Assembly: GCF_000759345.1 (NCBI RefSeq)
Contig: NZ_JPZL01000002.1
Location: 372,001 to 436,000 of the forward strand
Direction: 5' to 3'
Length of the DNA: 64,000 nucleotides
DNA from: Litchfieldella xinjiangensis
GTDB lineage: Bacteria > Pseudomonadota > Gammaproteobacteria > Pseudomonadales > Halomonadaceae
Each line of letters starts with the position of its first letter. The stretch's first letter is position 1. This document shows, in pieces, positions 22,326 through 30,416 of this stretch. The position numbers were made by a program, and so were the translations under genes. Under the pieces are notes generated by a model. The model was not told the origin of the DNA, made no database searches, and was given only the letters and a program-made list of their open reading frames with translations.

Positions 22326-22733
22326 ATGGATGCACGCCCCGTCCACGAGCAGTTACACCCCTCCCACTGGAAGGCCGCGGTGGGCTATGCGAACGGCATG
22401 CTTGCCGAAGGCCGGATGGTCTTCGTGGGTGGCCAGATCGGCTGGAACGGCGACCAGGTCTTCGAGTCCGACGATTTCGTCGCCCAGATCAAGCAGGCGC
22501 TGGAAAACATCGTTGCCGTGCTGAAGGAAGCCGACGCTCGCCCTGAACACTTGGTACGGCTGACGTGGTACGTCATCGACAAGCATGAGTACCTGGCACG
22601 CCTCAAGGAGATCGGGCAAGCCTACCGCGCCGTGCTGGGCAAGCACTTCCCCGCCATGACCATGGTCCAGGTTGCCGGTCTGATCGAAGACCGCGCGAAG
22701 GTCGAGATAGAAGCGACCGCCGTCGTGTCTTGA
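22326..22733 (+). CDS. Rid-family (YjgF/YER057c/UK114) protein lacking the canonical Arg
   Basis: 135-residue Rid-superfamily protein, ending in the diagnostic VQVAGLIEDRAKVEIEATAVV block. RidA hydrolyses reactive enamines and imines to ketones and ammonia. The proposed product of 2-aminobenzoyl-CoA reduction is an enamine, so a Rid protein at the end of this operon suggests a role in removing the amino group. However, the arginine that RidA uses (usual text FPARS) is replaced: this protein reads FPAMTMVQV. It therefore belongs to a non-RidA subgroup, and deaminase activity is not assured. AAGGA precedes the start. Confidence 0.85.
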   Translation: MDARPVHEQLHPSHWKAAVGYANGMLAEGRMVFVGGQIGWNGDQVFESDDFVAQIKQALENIVAVLKEADARPEHLVRLTWYVIDKHEYLARLKEIGQAYRAVLGKHFPAMTMVQVAGLIEDRAKVEIEATAVVS

Positions 22734-22740
22734 GCGTTTT

Positions 22741-23589
22741 CTATGCGCTGAGCCGCTTGAGGGTCGCGGCGAATTCTCCCTCGGGGCGGTAGTGATCGAG
22801 AATCGAGAAGTGATCGTCGCCGGGCATCGACTCGGCCTCGACCGGCACATCGTATCGACGAAGGTGCTCGCCATGGGCGTGCATCTGCCGGGTGAATTCC
22901 TCTGACTCCCGGCTCCCCGCCGTCAAATGGACGGGGGCCGCCACGCGGGGTGACAGGAACAGCGGACTGTAGTTAGCCACCTCGCGTCCGGTCAGTTGCA
23001 GCTTGGGCTGAAGCCAGGAGTAGGGGAAAGGCCGCAGGTCGTAGAGACCGCTGATGGCCAGTGTCCCCTTTATCAGCGTGGAGGGCAGGCCGAAGACCCC
23101 CTCCCAGTCGGTTGCGGCGAGCATGGCGCAAACATGGCCACCGGCCGAATGCCCCGAGACCGTCAGGCGTTCAGGGTCGGCACCCCAGGCGTCGGCATGG
23201 CGGTAAAGCCACGCCAGTGCGGCCTGGCATTGGCGAACCAGTTCGCTGAACGGCACCGCCGGGCACAGGGCATAGTTGACTACCGCGACATTCAGCCCGG
23301 CGTCCACCAACCCCTCCGCGACGAACGAGAATTCCTTGTGGCTCAGTGCGCGCCAATAACCGCCATGGAAGAATACGTGTAGCGGGGCGTCGGGCGCGGC
23401 GGCGGGAAACAGGTCCAGGCGCTCGGCCAGGGTGGGGCCGTAGGGGATGTCTTCATGCACGGCCAGATGTGCTCGCGTCTCGGCACTACGCTGCTGCCAC
23501 TCGGACAGCAAGGCGGCCCCGTCGCGCCCACGCATGGGATCATACTGGGCATCGATCTGTTCCTGAGTAGCGAAATCGCGATAGAGCAT
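22741..23589 (-). CDS. Alpha/beta hydrolase resembling arylformamidase
   Basis: 282-residue alpha/beta hydrolase with the oxyanion motif HGGYW (75-79) and nucleophile motif GHSAGGH (Ser148), the pairing seen in kynurenine formamidase (AFMID/Bna7-like) proteins and some carboxylesterases. A late GDDHFSILD block should hold the catalytic His. Formamidase makes kynurenine from N-formylkynurenine, one step above anthranilate, so its position converging on the anthranilate-type operon with a seven-base gap may be meaningful. The start at 23589 fits the family N terminus (MLYRDFATQEQ); a longer in-frame start would add 26 residues. Confidence 0.8.
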   Translation of the reverse strand: MLYRDFATQEQIDAQYDPMRGRDGAALLSEWQQRSAETRAHLAVHEDIPYGPTLAERLDLFPAAAPDAPLHVFFHGGYWRALSHKEFSFVAEGLVDAGLNVAVVNYALCPAVPFSELVRQCQAALAWLYRHADAWGADPERLTVSGHSAGGHVCAMLAATDWEGVFGLPSTLIKGTLAISGLYDLRPFPYSWLQPKLQLTGREVANYSPLFLSPRVAAPVHLTAGSRESEEFTRQMHAHGEHLRRYDVPVEAESMPGDDHFSILDHYRPEGEFAATLKRLSA

Positions 23590-23754
23590 CGGGCTGTCTC
23601 GTTTTGGCGTCCTGAATACGATATCAGCATTCCCCGGTCCATTGGCGTTGGCTCTGGCTACGACCAAGGTTTACCCAGGTGAGGCGATGTTATGCATGCG
23701 TCGCGTAGCGGTGTCCGGCTATGGTGAAGGTCTCCCTCGTTACAGGAAACGGCC

Positions 23755-24642
23755 ATGGCGTCTAACTATAGAATCGGCTTGATCGGTGTTGGCCTCATGG
23801 GCCACGGTATCGCGCGTAATCTGCTGTTGCATGGCCATTCACTGGCCTTCCTGGAACACCCCGGCAACCAGCCGGTCGATGACCTGCTGGCGCAGGGGGC
23901 CGAACCCCGAAATTCTGCAAGCGACGTGGCCGTTGAGGCCGACGTCGTGATGCTCTGCGTGACCGGCACGCCCCAGGTCGAGGCCGTGCTGTTCGAATCG
24001 AACGGGGTGCTCGCAGGGCTGCGCCCCGGCACGATCGTCATCGACTGTTCGACGGCGATTCCTGACTCCACCCGAGCCATCGCCGAGCGCGTGGCCGAGC
24101 GCGGCGGACGCTTCATGGACGCCGCCATGACGCGTACGCCCAAGGAGGCCGAGGCAGGGCGGCTCAACCTGATCGTCGGGGCCACGGACGACTTGTTCGC
24201 CGAGGTGCGTCCTTTGCTCGAGTGCATTGCCGAGGTCATCACCCATGTCGGCCCGGTGGGAAGCGGCCATCAGGTCAAGCTATTGCACAATTTCGTCTCA
24301 CTGGGCTTTTCCGCCGTATTGGCGGAAGCCGCCGCCGTTGCTCGCGACGCCGGTATTTCACGGGAGGCATTCGTCGAGGTGTTGGGCAACGGGGGCGGCG
24401 GTGGGGTGGTCTTCGAGCGTCTCAAGCCTTTCGTGTTGGCCGACGACGCCTCGGGCTTCCGTTTTTCTCTGGCCAATGCCCACAAGGATCTGGGCTACTA
24501 CACCGAAATGGTCGATACCCTGGGCGCTGCGCATGGTGTGGCGGAGGGCATCGATGCACTTTATCGTCATATGAACGAGCAGGGGCACGGCGAGGCTGCC
24601 GTACCCGAATTGGTGCGATTATTGTCAACGCGAGAGGGCTGA
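23755..24642 (+). CDS. Beta-hydroxyacid dehydrogenase family, 3-hydroxyisobutyrate dehydrogenase-like
   Basis: 295-residue NAD(P)-dependent oxidoreductase. It shows the Rossmann motif GLIGVGLMGHGIARNL, the substrate-binding DCSTAIPDSTR block, DAAMTRTPKEAEAG and the catalytic lysine in GHQVKLLHNF. Related enzymes act on 3-hydroxyisobutyrate, tartronate semialdehyde or similar small beta-hydroxyacids; the substrate here is not resolved. AGGA precedes the start. Its 3' end overlaps the converging acyltransferase gene by 18 bases. Confidence 0.85.
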   Translation: MASNYRIGLIGVGLMGHGIARNLLLHGHSLAFLEHPGNQPVDDLLAQGAEPRNSASDVAVEADVVMLCVTGTPQVEAVLFESNGVLAGLRPGTIVIDCSTAIPDSTRAIAERVAERGGRFMDAAMTRTPKEAEAGRLNLIVGATDDLFAEVRPLLECIAEVITHVGPVGSGHQVKLLHNFVSLGFSAVLAEAAAVARDAGISREAFVEVLGNGGGGGVVFERLKPFVLADDASGFRFSLANAHKDLGYYTEMVDTLGAAHGVAEGIDALYRHMNEQGHGEAAVPELVRLLSTREG

Positions 24643-25401
24643 TCGGCCCCTTGCCTCGACAGGGGCCCGGTACTGCTCCCCCAGTTCCTGCTCGATGGTT
24701 TCATACAGCGATCGTAATCCCGGTACCAGCGAGCGCACGGCCTGCCGCTGGTCGATGTAATAGGGGGCCCTGGGACCTTGGTAATCCACCAGGGCACCGA
24801 CCCGTTCGAAGCGCAGCCCGGAAAGGGCCAGCAGCCGGGCAAAGCGGGGCTCCATCATGGCGAACACATGAGGGCGTTCAAGCAGCCCCACCAGCGCGGT
24901 CGCAGTCAGAAACAGGCTGACACCGACCAGTGAGAAAGTACGTGTCTCTTCTTCCGAATAGGTTTGGGCTCGCGCGTCCTCGAGGCTCAAGTCGGCCCCG
25001 CCCAGCCGGTGGCGAAAATAGCTGGGTACGGCCAGGCGAGACACTTCACAGATCTCTTCGCGAGGAAAGAGGTCGGGACGCAGCTGGGGGTGATCGAGGC
25101 TCGCTGCGCAGTGATGTTCAAGGGGTAACCGGTCGAGCGGATGAGGTGCGTCGGCGCAAGGCACGACCAGGCGCATACAGCCAGCGATGGCCCCGGTACG
25201 ACGGTGTTCCACCAGACACAGCAGCGCTTGCGTGTCGTATTCGTCGCGCTCTTGGTGGGTATCCGCCTCGCGCAGAAACGTACGGTAATTCAGCTCGCGG
25301 AGGAACACGTCGTAGCGGACCTGATAGGCCAGGGTGCGTTCCTCGTCGGTCCTGGCGAGGCGAAAGCGAAAGTGGTCCGGGAAACGGGTCGCGGTACTCA
25401 T
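24625..25401 (-). CDS. PEP-CTERM/exosortase-associated N-acyltransferase-like protein
   Basis: 258-residue GNAT-like protein of the autoinducer-synthase fold. The layout, with FRFRLARTDEER..AYQVRYDVFLRELNY at the N terminus, CMRLVVP in the core and EICEVSRLAVP midway, matches proteins annotated as exosortase-system acyltransferases. They resemble LuxI and N-acyl amino acid synthases and are thought to transfer an acyl chain to an amino-containing substrate. No exosortase, PEP-CTERM protein or polysaccharide locus is visible in this window, so this copy looks like an orphan. Product unknown. Confidence 0.75.
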   Translation of the reverse strand: MSTATRFPDHFRFRLARTDEERTLAYQVRYDVFLRELNYRTFLREADTHQERDEYDTQALLCLVEHRRTGAIAGCMRLVVPCADAPHPLDRLPLEHHCAASLDHPQLRPDLFPREEICEVSRLAVPSYFRHRLGGADLSLEDARAQTYSEEETRTFSLVGVSLFLTATALVGLLERPHVFAMMEPRFARLLALSGLRFERVGALVDYQGPRAPYYIDQRQAVRSLVPGLRSLYETIEQELGEQYRAPVEARGRSALSR

Positions 25402-25491
25402 GGGAAGTCCCTTTGTCGTTATGGTTCTGCATTCCTTGCATCAACCCTGCTGCCCCGACCTTACCTCATGTCACATTACAATTCCGCACTC

Positions 25492-28326
25492 TCATTGTTT
25501 CTCGTTGGGCAGGGGGCCGATGTCGGACAACAGATCGTCCATGGGTGCCGGCGCGGAAAGATAATAGCCTTGAGCATAGTCCACGCCGAAATCGCTCAGC
25601 ATGTCCAAGGTCTCCTTGCGCTCGACGAACTCGGCAATGCTCTTCTTGCCGAAGCCCGTGGCGATGTCGGCGATGGCCTTGACGATCAACTGGTTTTCGG
25701 GGCTGGTCTCCAGGTTGCGAATGAACGAGCCGTCGATCTTTATGTAGTCGGCGGGAAGCTGTGCAAGATAATGGAAGCTACTGAATCCGGCGCCGAAATC
25801 GTCCAGGGCGACCTTGCAGCCCAGGCCGCGAATCGCCTCGAGGATTCGCTGGGCGGTGGTGAAGTCCGTCACGGCAGCCGTCTCGGTGACTTCGATGATC
25901 AAATGGTCGGGTCGGGCGCCGCTTTCCGAAAGCTCCTTCTCGAGAAACGCCTGGAGCGTCTCGTCGTGGAGGGAGGGCCCGCTCAAGTTCACGGCAAGAT
26001 GGAAACCGCGGTCCTGAAGTTTCCTGAGGGCCCGCAGGCTGTGCCTGAGCACCCAGCGATCGAGGGCGACGATCTGACCGCTGCGTTCGGCGACCGGGAT
26101 GAAGTGCCCCGGCGAGACCAGTTGGCCCTGCTCGTCACGCAAGCGAATCAGGATTTCATAATGGCTGATGGAGTGTTGGCTCAGGCTCATGATGGGCTGC
26201 GCCATCAACACGAAGCTATCGTTGTCGAGTGCGTCGCGTAGCCGCTCGACCCAGTAGACCCGCTGCTTGAGCTCTTCCTTGCGATTGGCATTGACCGAGA
26301 GCAGATGCCAGCGTTGTCCGCTCTTGCTCTTGGCCTGATACATGGCGAAGTCGGCACTGGCCATGACCTTGTCCGGTGAGTCGCCATGCAGCGGGTACAT
26401 GGCGATGCCAATGCTGGCGACGGTGCGATGACGCCGTCCTCCCACGGACAGACTGATATCGCGCAACAGCAGCTCGATACGGCCTGCCACCTCGATCGCC
26501 TTGGTTTCGTCGTAGTCTTCCAGAAGCAGAGCGAATTCGTCACCGCCCAGGCGAGTGACTACGCAGCGATTGCTGAAGGCCGAGTTGAGCACATCGGCAA
26601 CCAGGCGCAGCAGCTGATCGCCGACGTGGTGACCACTGAGTTCGTTGACTTCGCGAAAGCTGTCCAGATCCAGGAACAGGACCGCGCCACGTCCCTTGGC
26701 ATCCAGTGAACTGCGCAGGGCATTCTCGAAACAGCGCCGATTGTAGAGATTGGTCAACGGATCGCGATGGGCCAGCCAGGCCAGGCGTTCTTCGGCCTGC
26801 TTGCGGTCGGAGATGTCCAGGCCGACCGAGATCGTGGCATTGGCAGGCTCGTCGTACAGCGAGAGCGGTGAGTGGTACCAGAGGGTGGTGAGCTCATCGC
26901 CATCCACGCTCAAGGTCCGCTCATCTTCGGCATTGTCGCCGACATAGGGCGCATCGGAGCGCGGGCGGCTCACGAAGATATCGTCGAAGTGCAAGCCCAG
27001 CAGGGAGCCCCAGGACTCGCCGACCATGAGTTCGGTATAACGATTGAACATGGTGATTCGCCCTTGGGCATCCTGGGTCAGGATGAATACCTGGGCGGTA
27101 TCCAGCAGTCCTCCGATGAAATCGCGCTCGTGCTTGAGTTCCTGCAGGTTCCGGGCAAGTTCCAACTGGCGGGTCTGTATCTCCTCGTTGAGGGATTCCA
27201 GTTGCGTGGTCAGCCCCAGGGTGGTGTCGTCGAGAATATCGATCTCATCCCTGAAACGTTTCGAGGGGGGCTCGATGGTGTGCCTGACCAGGCCATACTT
27301 GCCGCTTGCCAGTGCGGGGAGCACCTCGGCCAGTCGACGTAGCCGTTCCATCGGCCTCCACAGGATCCACAGCAGCAACAGCTCGGCGCCCAGCCATCCA
27401 CTCAGGGCATAGGCGAGTACGGTACGCGTATCGTTGTCGATGGCCGCGATCTGCTCGGTGATGTCACTGTTCAGCAGGAAATAGGCTTGGCGTACCTGGC
27501 CGCTGCTCTGGCTGACTTCGATGGCCGAGACTTCGTAATGGCGGCGCTGGAACTCGACCTGCTGCGGGCCGCTCGTCAATTGTTCGAAGTCGAGTTGGCG
27601 TGATGCATGACGAAGCACCGGCAGGTTCCGGTCGACTTGGGTAATCGCCACCAGGCGGCCATCCCATCCTCCGATGATACGTTCCGGTTCGGGGATTCGC
27701 TGATCGCCTTGGCCACGCACGAACAAGGCCAGGTCGGCGCCGGAGATGTCCTGCACGTTGCGAATCACATCGGCGAGACTGCGTGCGACGATCACCACCC
27801 CACGGCTCTCGCCTTCTATAAGAATGGGCACCGCAGCAAACTGATAGCAGGTAGCCTGACAACGTGTCCCCAGGCGAGGCACTTCGCTCTGCATCACGTC
27901 GCCCACCCACGATCCCAGGGCGATATGCGTTTCACTCACCTCGTCGCCCCAGGTATGGAATTCACGGCTCGAGGCGTCATAGACAATGGCTTCTTCGAGG
28001 CCGGCATCGAGCTGCAGCGTTGGCCACTGCTCGTTCAGGGCGGCATCGATGGCCTCGCTGTCGCTGGCATCCACGGCACTCCTGAGCTCGGAGGAGGCTG
28101 CGACGACGCCGGCCAGGAGCCGCAGGTTATCCGAGGCATCGAACATGACCTGTTCGATTTCGCGTAGCTGCCGCAGGTGATTGAGGGAGCGGCTGGTTTC
28201 AAGCTGGCTGGTCAGGTTGTAATTGCTGAGTAGGGTCATCAACGTGGCGATGCCCAGCAGCAGCAGGCTGGTGAAAGCAAAGGCGCGCCATTTGAGACTA
28301 AAGCCAGGCTTTTGGTTCTTGGCCAT
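25492..28326 (-). CDS. Membrane GGDEF/EAL c-di-GMP signalling protein with periplasmic sensor
   Basis: 944-residue protein. Order: TM helix (about 12-30), a roughly 260-residue extracytoplasmic sensor, a second TM helix, a HAMP-like/coiled linker, a PAS domain (around DTAQVFILTQDAQGRITMFNR), GGDEF (intact TRLGGDEFALLLED) and EAL. The EAL motif reads EILIRL but keeps the catalytic Glu, and the later sites (IIEVTETA, LDDFGAGFSS, IKIDGSF, AEFVE) are intact, so phosphodiesterase activity is likely. No RxxD inhibition site precedes GGDEF. The ATG at 28326 lies 18 bases after the upstream barrel gene's stop codon. It is the third gene of a unit with a PstS-like protein and a barrel. Confidence 0.88.
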   Translation of the reverse strand: MAKNQKPGFSLKWRAFAFTSLLLLGIATLMTLLSNYNLTSQLETSRSLNHLRQLREIEQVMFDASDNLRLLAGVVAASSELRSAVDASDSEAIDAALNEQWPTLQLDAGLEEAIVYDASSREFHTWGDEVSETHIALGSWVGDVMQSEVPRLGTRCQATCYQFAAVPILIEGESRGVVIVARSLADVIRNVQDISGADLALFVRGQGDQRIPEPERIIGGWDGRLVAITQVDRNLPVLRHASRQLDFEQLTSGPQQVEFQRRHYEVSAIEVSQSSGQVRQAYFLLNSDITEQIAAIDNDTRTVLAYALSGWLGAELLLLWILWRPMERLRRLAEVLPALASGKYGLVRHTIEPPSKRFRDEIDILDDTTLGLTTQLESLNEEIQTRQLELARNLQELKHERDFIGGLLDTAQVFILTQDAQGRITMFNRYTELMVGESWGSLLGLHFDDIFVSRPRSDAPYVGDNAEDERTLSVDGDELTTLWYHSPLSLYDEPANATISVGLDISDRKQAEERLAWLAHRDPLTNLYNRRCFENALRSSLDAKGRGAVLFLDLDSFREVNELSGHHVGDQLLRLVADVLNSAFSNRCVVTRLGGDEFALLLEDYDETKAIEVAGRIELLLRDISLSVGGRRHRTVASIGIAMYPLHGDSPDKVMASADFAMYQAKSKSGQRWHLLSVNANRKEELKQRVYWVERLRDALDNDSFVLMAQPIMSLSQHSISHYEILIRLRDEQGQLVSPGHFIPVAERSGQIVALDRWVLRHSLRALRKLQDRGFHLAVNLSGPSLHDETLQAFLEKELSESGARPDHLIIEVTETAAVTDFTTAQRILEAIRGLGCKVALDDFGAGFSSFHYLAQLPADYIKIDGSFIRNLETSPENQLIVKAIADIATGFGKKSIAEFVERKETLDMLSDFGVDYAQGYYLSAPAPMDDLLSDIGPLPNEKQ

Positions 28327-28343
28327 GGGAGTCACGGAATTAC

Positions 28344-29564
28344 CTAAAAGCGCCATGAGGCCTGGAATAGCCACATGTTCCAGTACTTCTGTGTTTCATC
28401 CGGCGGATTGTCCTGATTCGGCAACCAGCCAGTGCCTTCCACATAGTGATACTCGGTCGACAGTAACAGACGAGGATGGGCACGCCACTGTAAACCAAAG
28501 GCGAGATCGCGGGCATAACTGCCGTGATCCGGTCCGTTGCCCCGCGCCTCGAGCCAGCGGCCGGAACGATCGTCACGGTTACTCACCAGCACGTCGTAGC
28601 GAAGCAGCCATTGCCAGTCGCGGTGGAAGCGACGCAGGTACTGGACGTACCAGCTTTCGCCAGCGATATCGAAATCGACCCCCGGGGCATCGAAGCCCTG
28701 CAGGGCCACGTTGCGTATGGCGTACTCTGTTGTCAATGTCCAGAATTCCTGATCGTACTGCAATGACAGAATCCATGGCTGGAAACGCATCTGGCCGTCG
28801 TTCAGGCCGGGCAGGCTCGATTCGTAGGTACCATTGACCTCGGCGGCGCTCAGCGCGGCAGTGAAGTTACCAGTAGGATGCTCGTAGAGTACCTGGCCGA
28901 TGAAGGAGGTGTCGCTGGCGAGCTCGCCGGGATGGCCGTCAAGTCCAAGCGTTGCCGAAACGTCATCATCGATCTGCGGTCGGCCGGCCCCCACCTGCGC
29001 CCGAAAGGTGCCCAGGGGAATACGCTTTTCACCGTAGACGGCGATACCATCCGCCGCCAGCCCCAGCGAGCGGGTACGATCGAAGTAGATCGACTGCGGT
29101 AACAGGATGCTTGGACGTGTGAAGGCGATATCGCGCGTTTGATTATAGAAGCCGAAGGGATTCTTGAAGCGGCCGATCTGCGTACCGATACGTGTGGTGG
29201 CATCGGCGTAGGCCTGGTAATCGAAGACCCCGTGGTCAAGTTCCGGCCGCATGTCGTCGCGTTCGCCTCCCGCTCGCCGGCTCAGGATCTGGGCAGCCAG
29301 CAGGACATCGCGATGGGGGCGAATCGAGGCATTGAGGCCGATCTCGGTGAATTGAAAGCTGCCCTGGTCCTCACTGCTGGGACCGAAGAAACGGTTATGA
29401 TCGGACACGACCCAGGCCTGGCTGATGAAGCCGTGTAGCTGCAGGGTGTCCATGGCATCATTGGCCCAGACACTTTGACCCCAGCCCCCCAGCGTCAGTG
29501 AAAGTACCGACAGTAGCAGCCTAGCTCCGGCCCTAGTCCATGGGCACGACTTGCACACGCTCAT
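28344..29564 (-). CDS. Outer-membrane beta-barrel (porin-like) protein
   Basis: 406-residue exported protein. The signal peptide ends at VWA near residue 34; the mature part is rich in alternating aromatic/hydrophobic strands (LQLHGFISQAWVV, IGTQIGRFKNPFGFY, WQWLLRYDVLVS) and ends in a C-terminal Phe (WLFQASWRF), the usual barrel-assembly signal. It resembles DcaP/porin-like channels but I cannot name a substrate. The ATG at 29564 has GAGGA upstream. It overlaps the PstS-like gene by 32 bases and is followed by the GGDEF/EAL gene. Confidence 0.82.
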   Translation of the reverse strand: MSVCKSCPWTRAGARLLLSVLSLTLGGWGQSVWANDAMDTLQLHGFISQAWVVSDHNRFFGPSSEDQGSFQFTEIGLNASIRPHRDVLLAAQILSRRAGGERDDMRPELDHGVFDYQAYADATTRIGTQIGRFKNPFGFYNQTRDIAFTRPSILLPQSIYFDRTRSLGLAADGIAVYGEKRIPLGTFRAQVGAGRPQIDDDVSATLGLDGHPGELASDTSFIGQVLYEHPTGNFTAALSAAEVNGTYESSLPGLNDGQMRFQPWILSLQYDQEFWTLTTEYAIRNVALQGFDAPGVDFDIAGESWYVQYLRRFHRDWQWLLRYDVLVSNRDDRSGRWLEARGNGPDHGSYARDLAFGLQWRAHPRLLLSTEYHYVEGTGWLPNQDNPPDETQKYWNMWLFQASWRF

Positions 29565-29979
29565 CCACGTATCCTCGCTCAATGTATCCTACGGCTCCCG
29601 GCGTCGTTGCGATCCGTTCCAACATGCTGCGCGGCGTCGAGACCTGATCGGGCGCCTGCCCCGTTCCCGAAAACACCAGGCGATCCCAGGAGAGCTGCAA
29701 CTGGTGGGGATAGACGCCGAGAATTTCCTTGGTGAAGCGCTCATGAGTGGGATGCCCGTTGGGCATCACCACGACATGGATGGCCTGGCCGTCGGGCCAG
29801 GTACGCTGACGCATGGCGAATACCGCCCTGGCCGTATTGCGCGTAATGCGTTGATGCTCGACACTGGGATGGACGATCAGCAGCAGCTCTTCACTCAAGG
29901 CGACGGCATGCGATGGCAGCATCACAAGGCCTGACGCGAGTAGCATCGTCACGTACAGCAGGCGACATCCAATCGACAC
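29533..29979 (-). CDS. Small PstS-like periplasmic substrate-binding protein
   Basis: 148-residue secreted protein: a hydrophobic signal (about 1-27), then ELLLIVHPSVEHQRITRNTARAVFAMRQRTWPDG and late SMLERIATTPGAVGYIERG. These are the signature blocks of the short phosphate-ABC-type binding-protein family (single PstS-like domain, not a full-length PstS). No ABC permease or ATPase adjoins it, so it probably works as a ligand sensor or chaperone for the barrel and c-di-GMP protein encoded just downstream. Confidence 0.8.
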   Translation of the reverse strand: MSIGCRLLYVTMLLASGLVMLPSHAVALSEELLLIVHPSVEHQRITRNTARAVFAMRQRTWPDGQAIHVVVMPNGHPTHERFTKEILGVYPHQLQLSWDRLVFSGTGQAPDQVSTPRSMLERIATTPGAVGYIERGYVDERVQVVPMD

Positions 29980-30416
29980 GTTAGCCCCAGGACGCCGGGA
30001 TGCGGGACGGGGTGAAATGACGCATGACGTTGACGCTCCCTTGGTGACTAGCCCGTATAAGCGGGGCAGTATTCAGTATCAGCGTACATCGAAGCCGATT
30101 GCATTAACCATTGCTTAGTCCGTCAGGTGTTACCTGTCAGATGCAAGGTGACGCACTGCTGTTCATTTATCGGCACGGGCTTGAGGCACTTGAGTGAACC
30201 CCAGCCGTCAGGCTTTCATACCAACCGATCTAATGCCTCAATCCTAAACGGTTTTCACGGATGTGTCGTTCGTTGCAGGCTACGCTTCTTGTCTGCCGTG
30301 GCTGGCCGCGTTGAAGTACCACGAAACGTCAGCGATGCACAGCATCCGAATCGCTTATAAAAACCAATGACGGACGTGATGTCGAGCGCGCACGAAGCGC
30401 ATGCGAGGTGGGTCAT
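29980..30416. other. 437-base divergent intergenic region
   Basis: No gene found. It separates the leftward PstS-like unit from the rightward DUF3541 lipoprotein and must hold both promoters. I see a small CAGGT-GTT-ACCTG hairpin near 30126 and a TTATAA box at 30355-30360, but no convincing -35/-10 pair or long palindrome. Base composition is lower in GC than the flanking genes. Confidence 0.6.
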
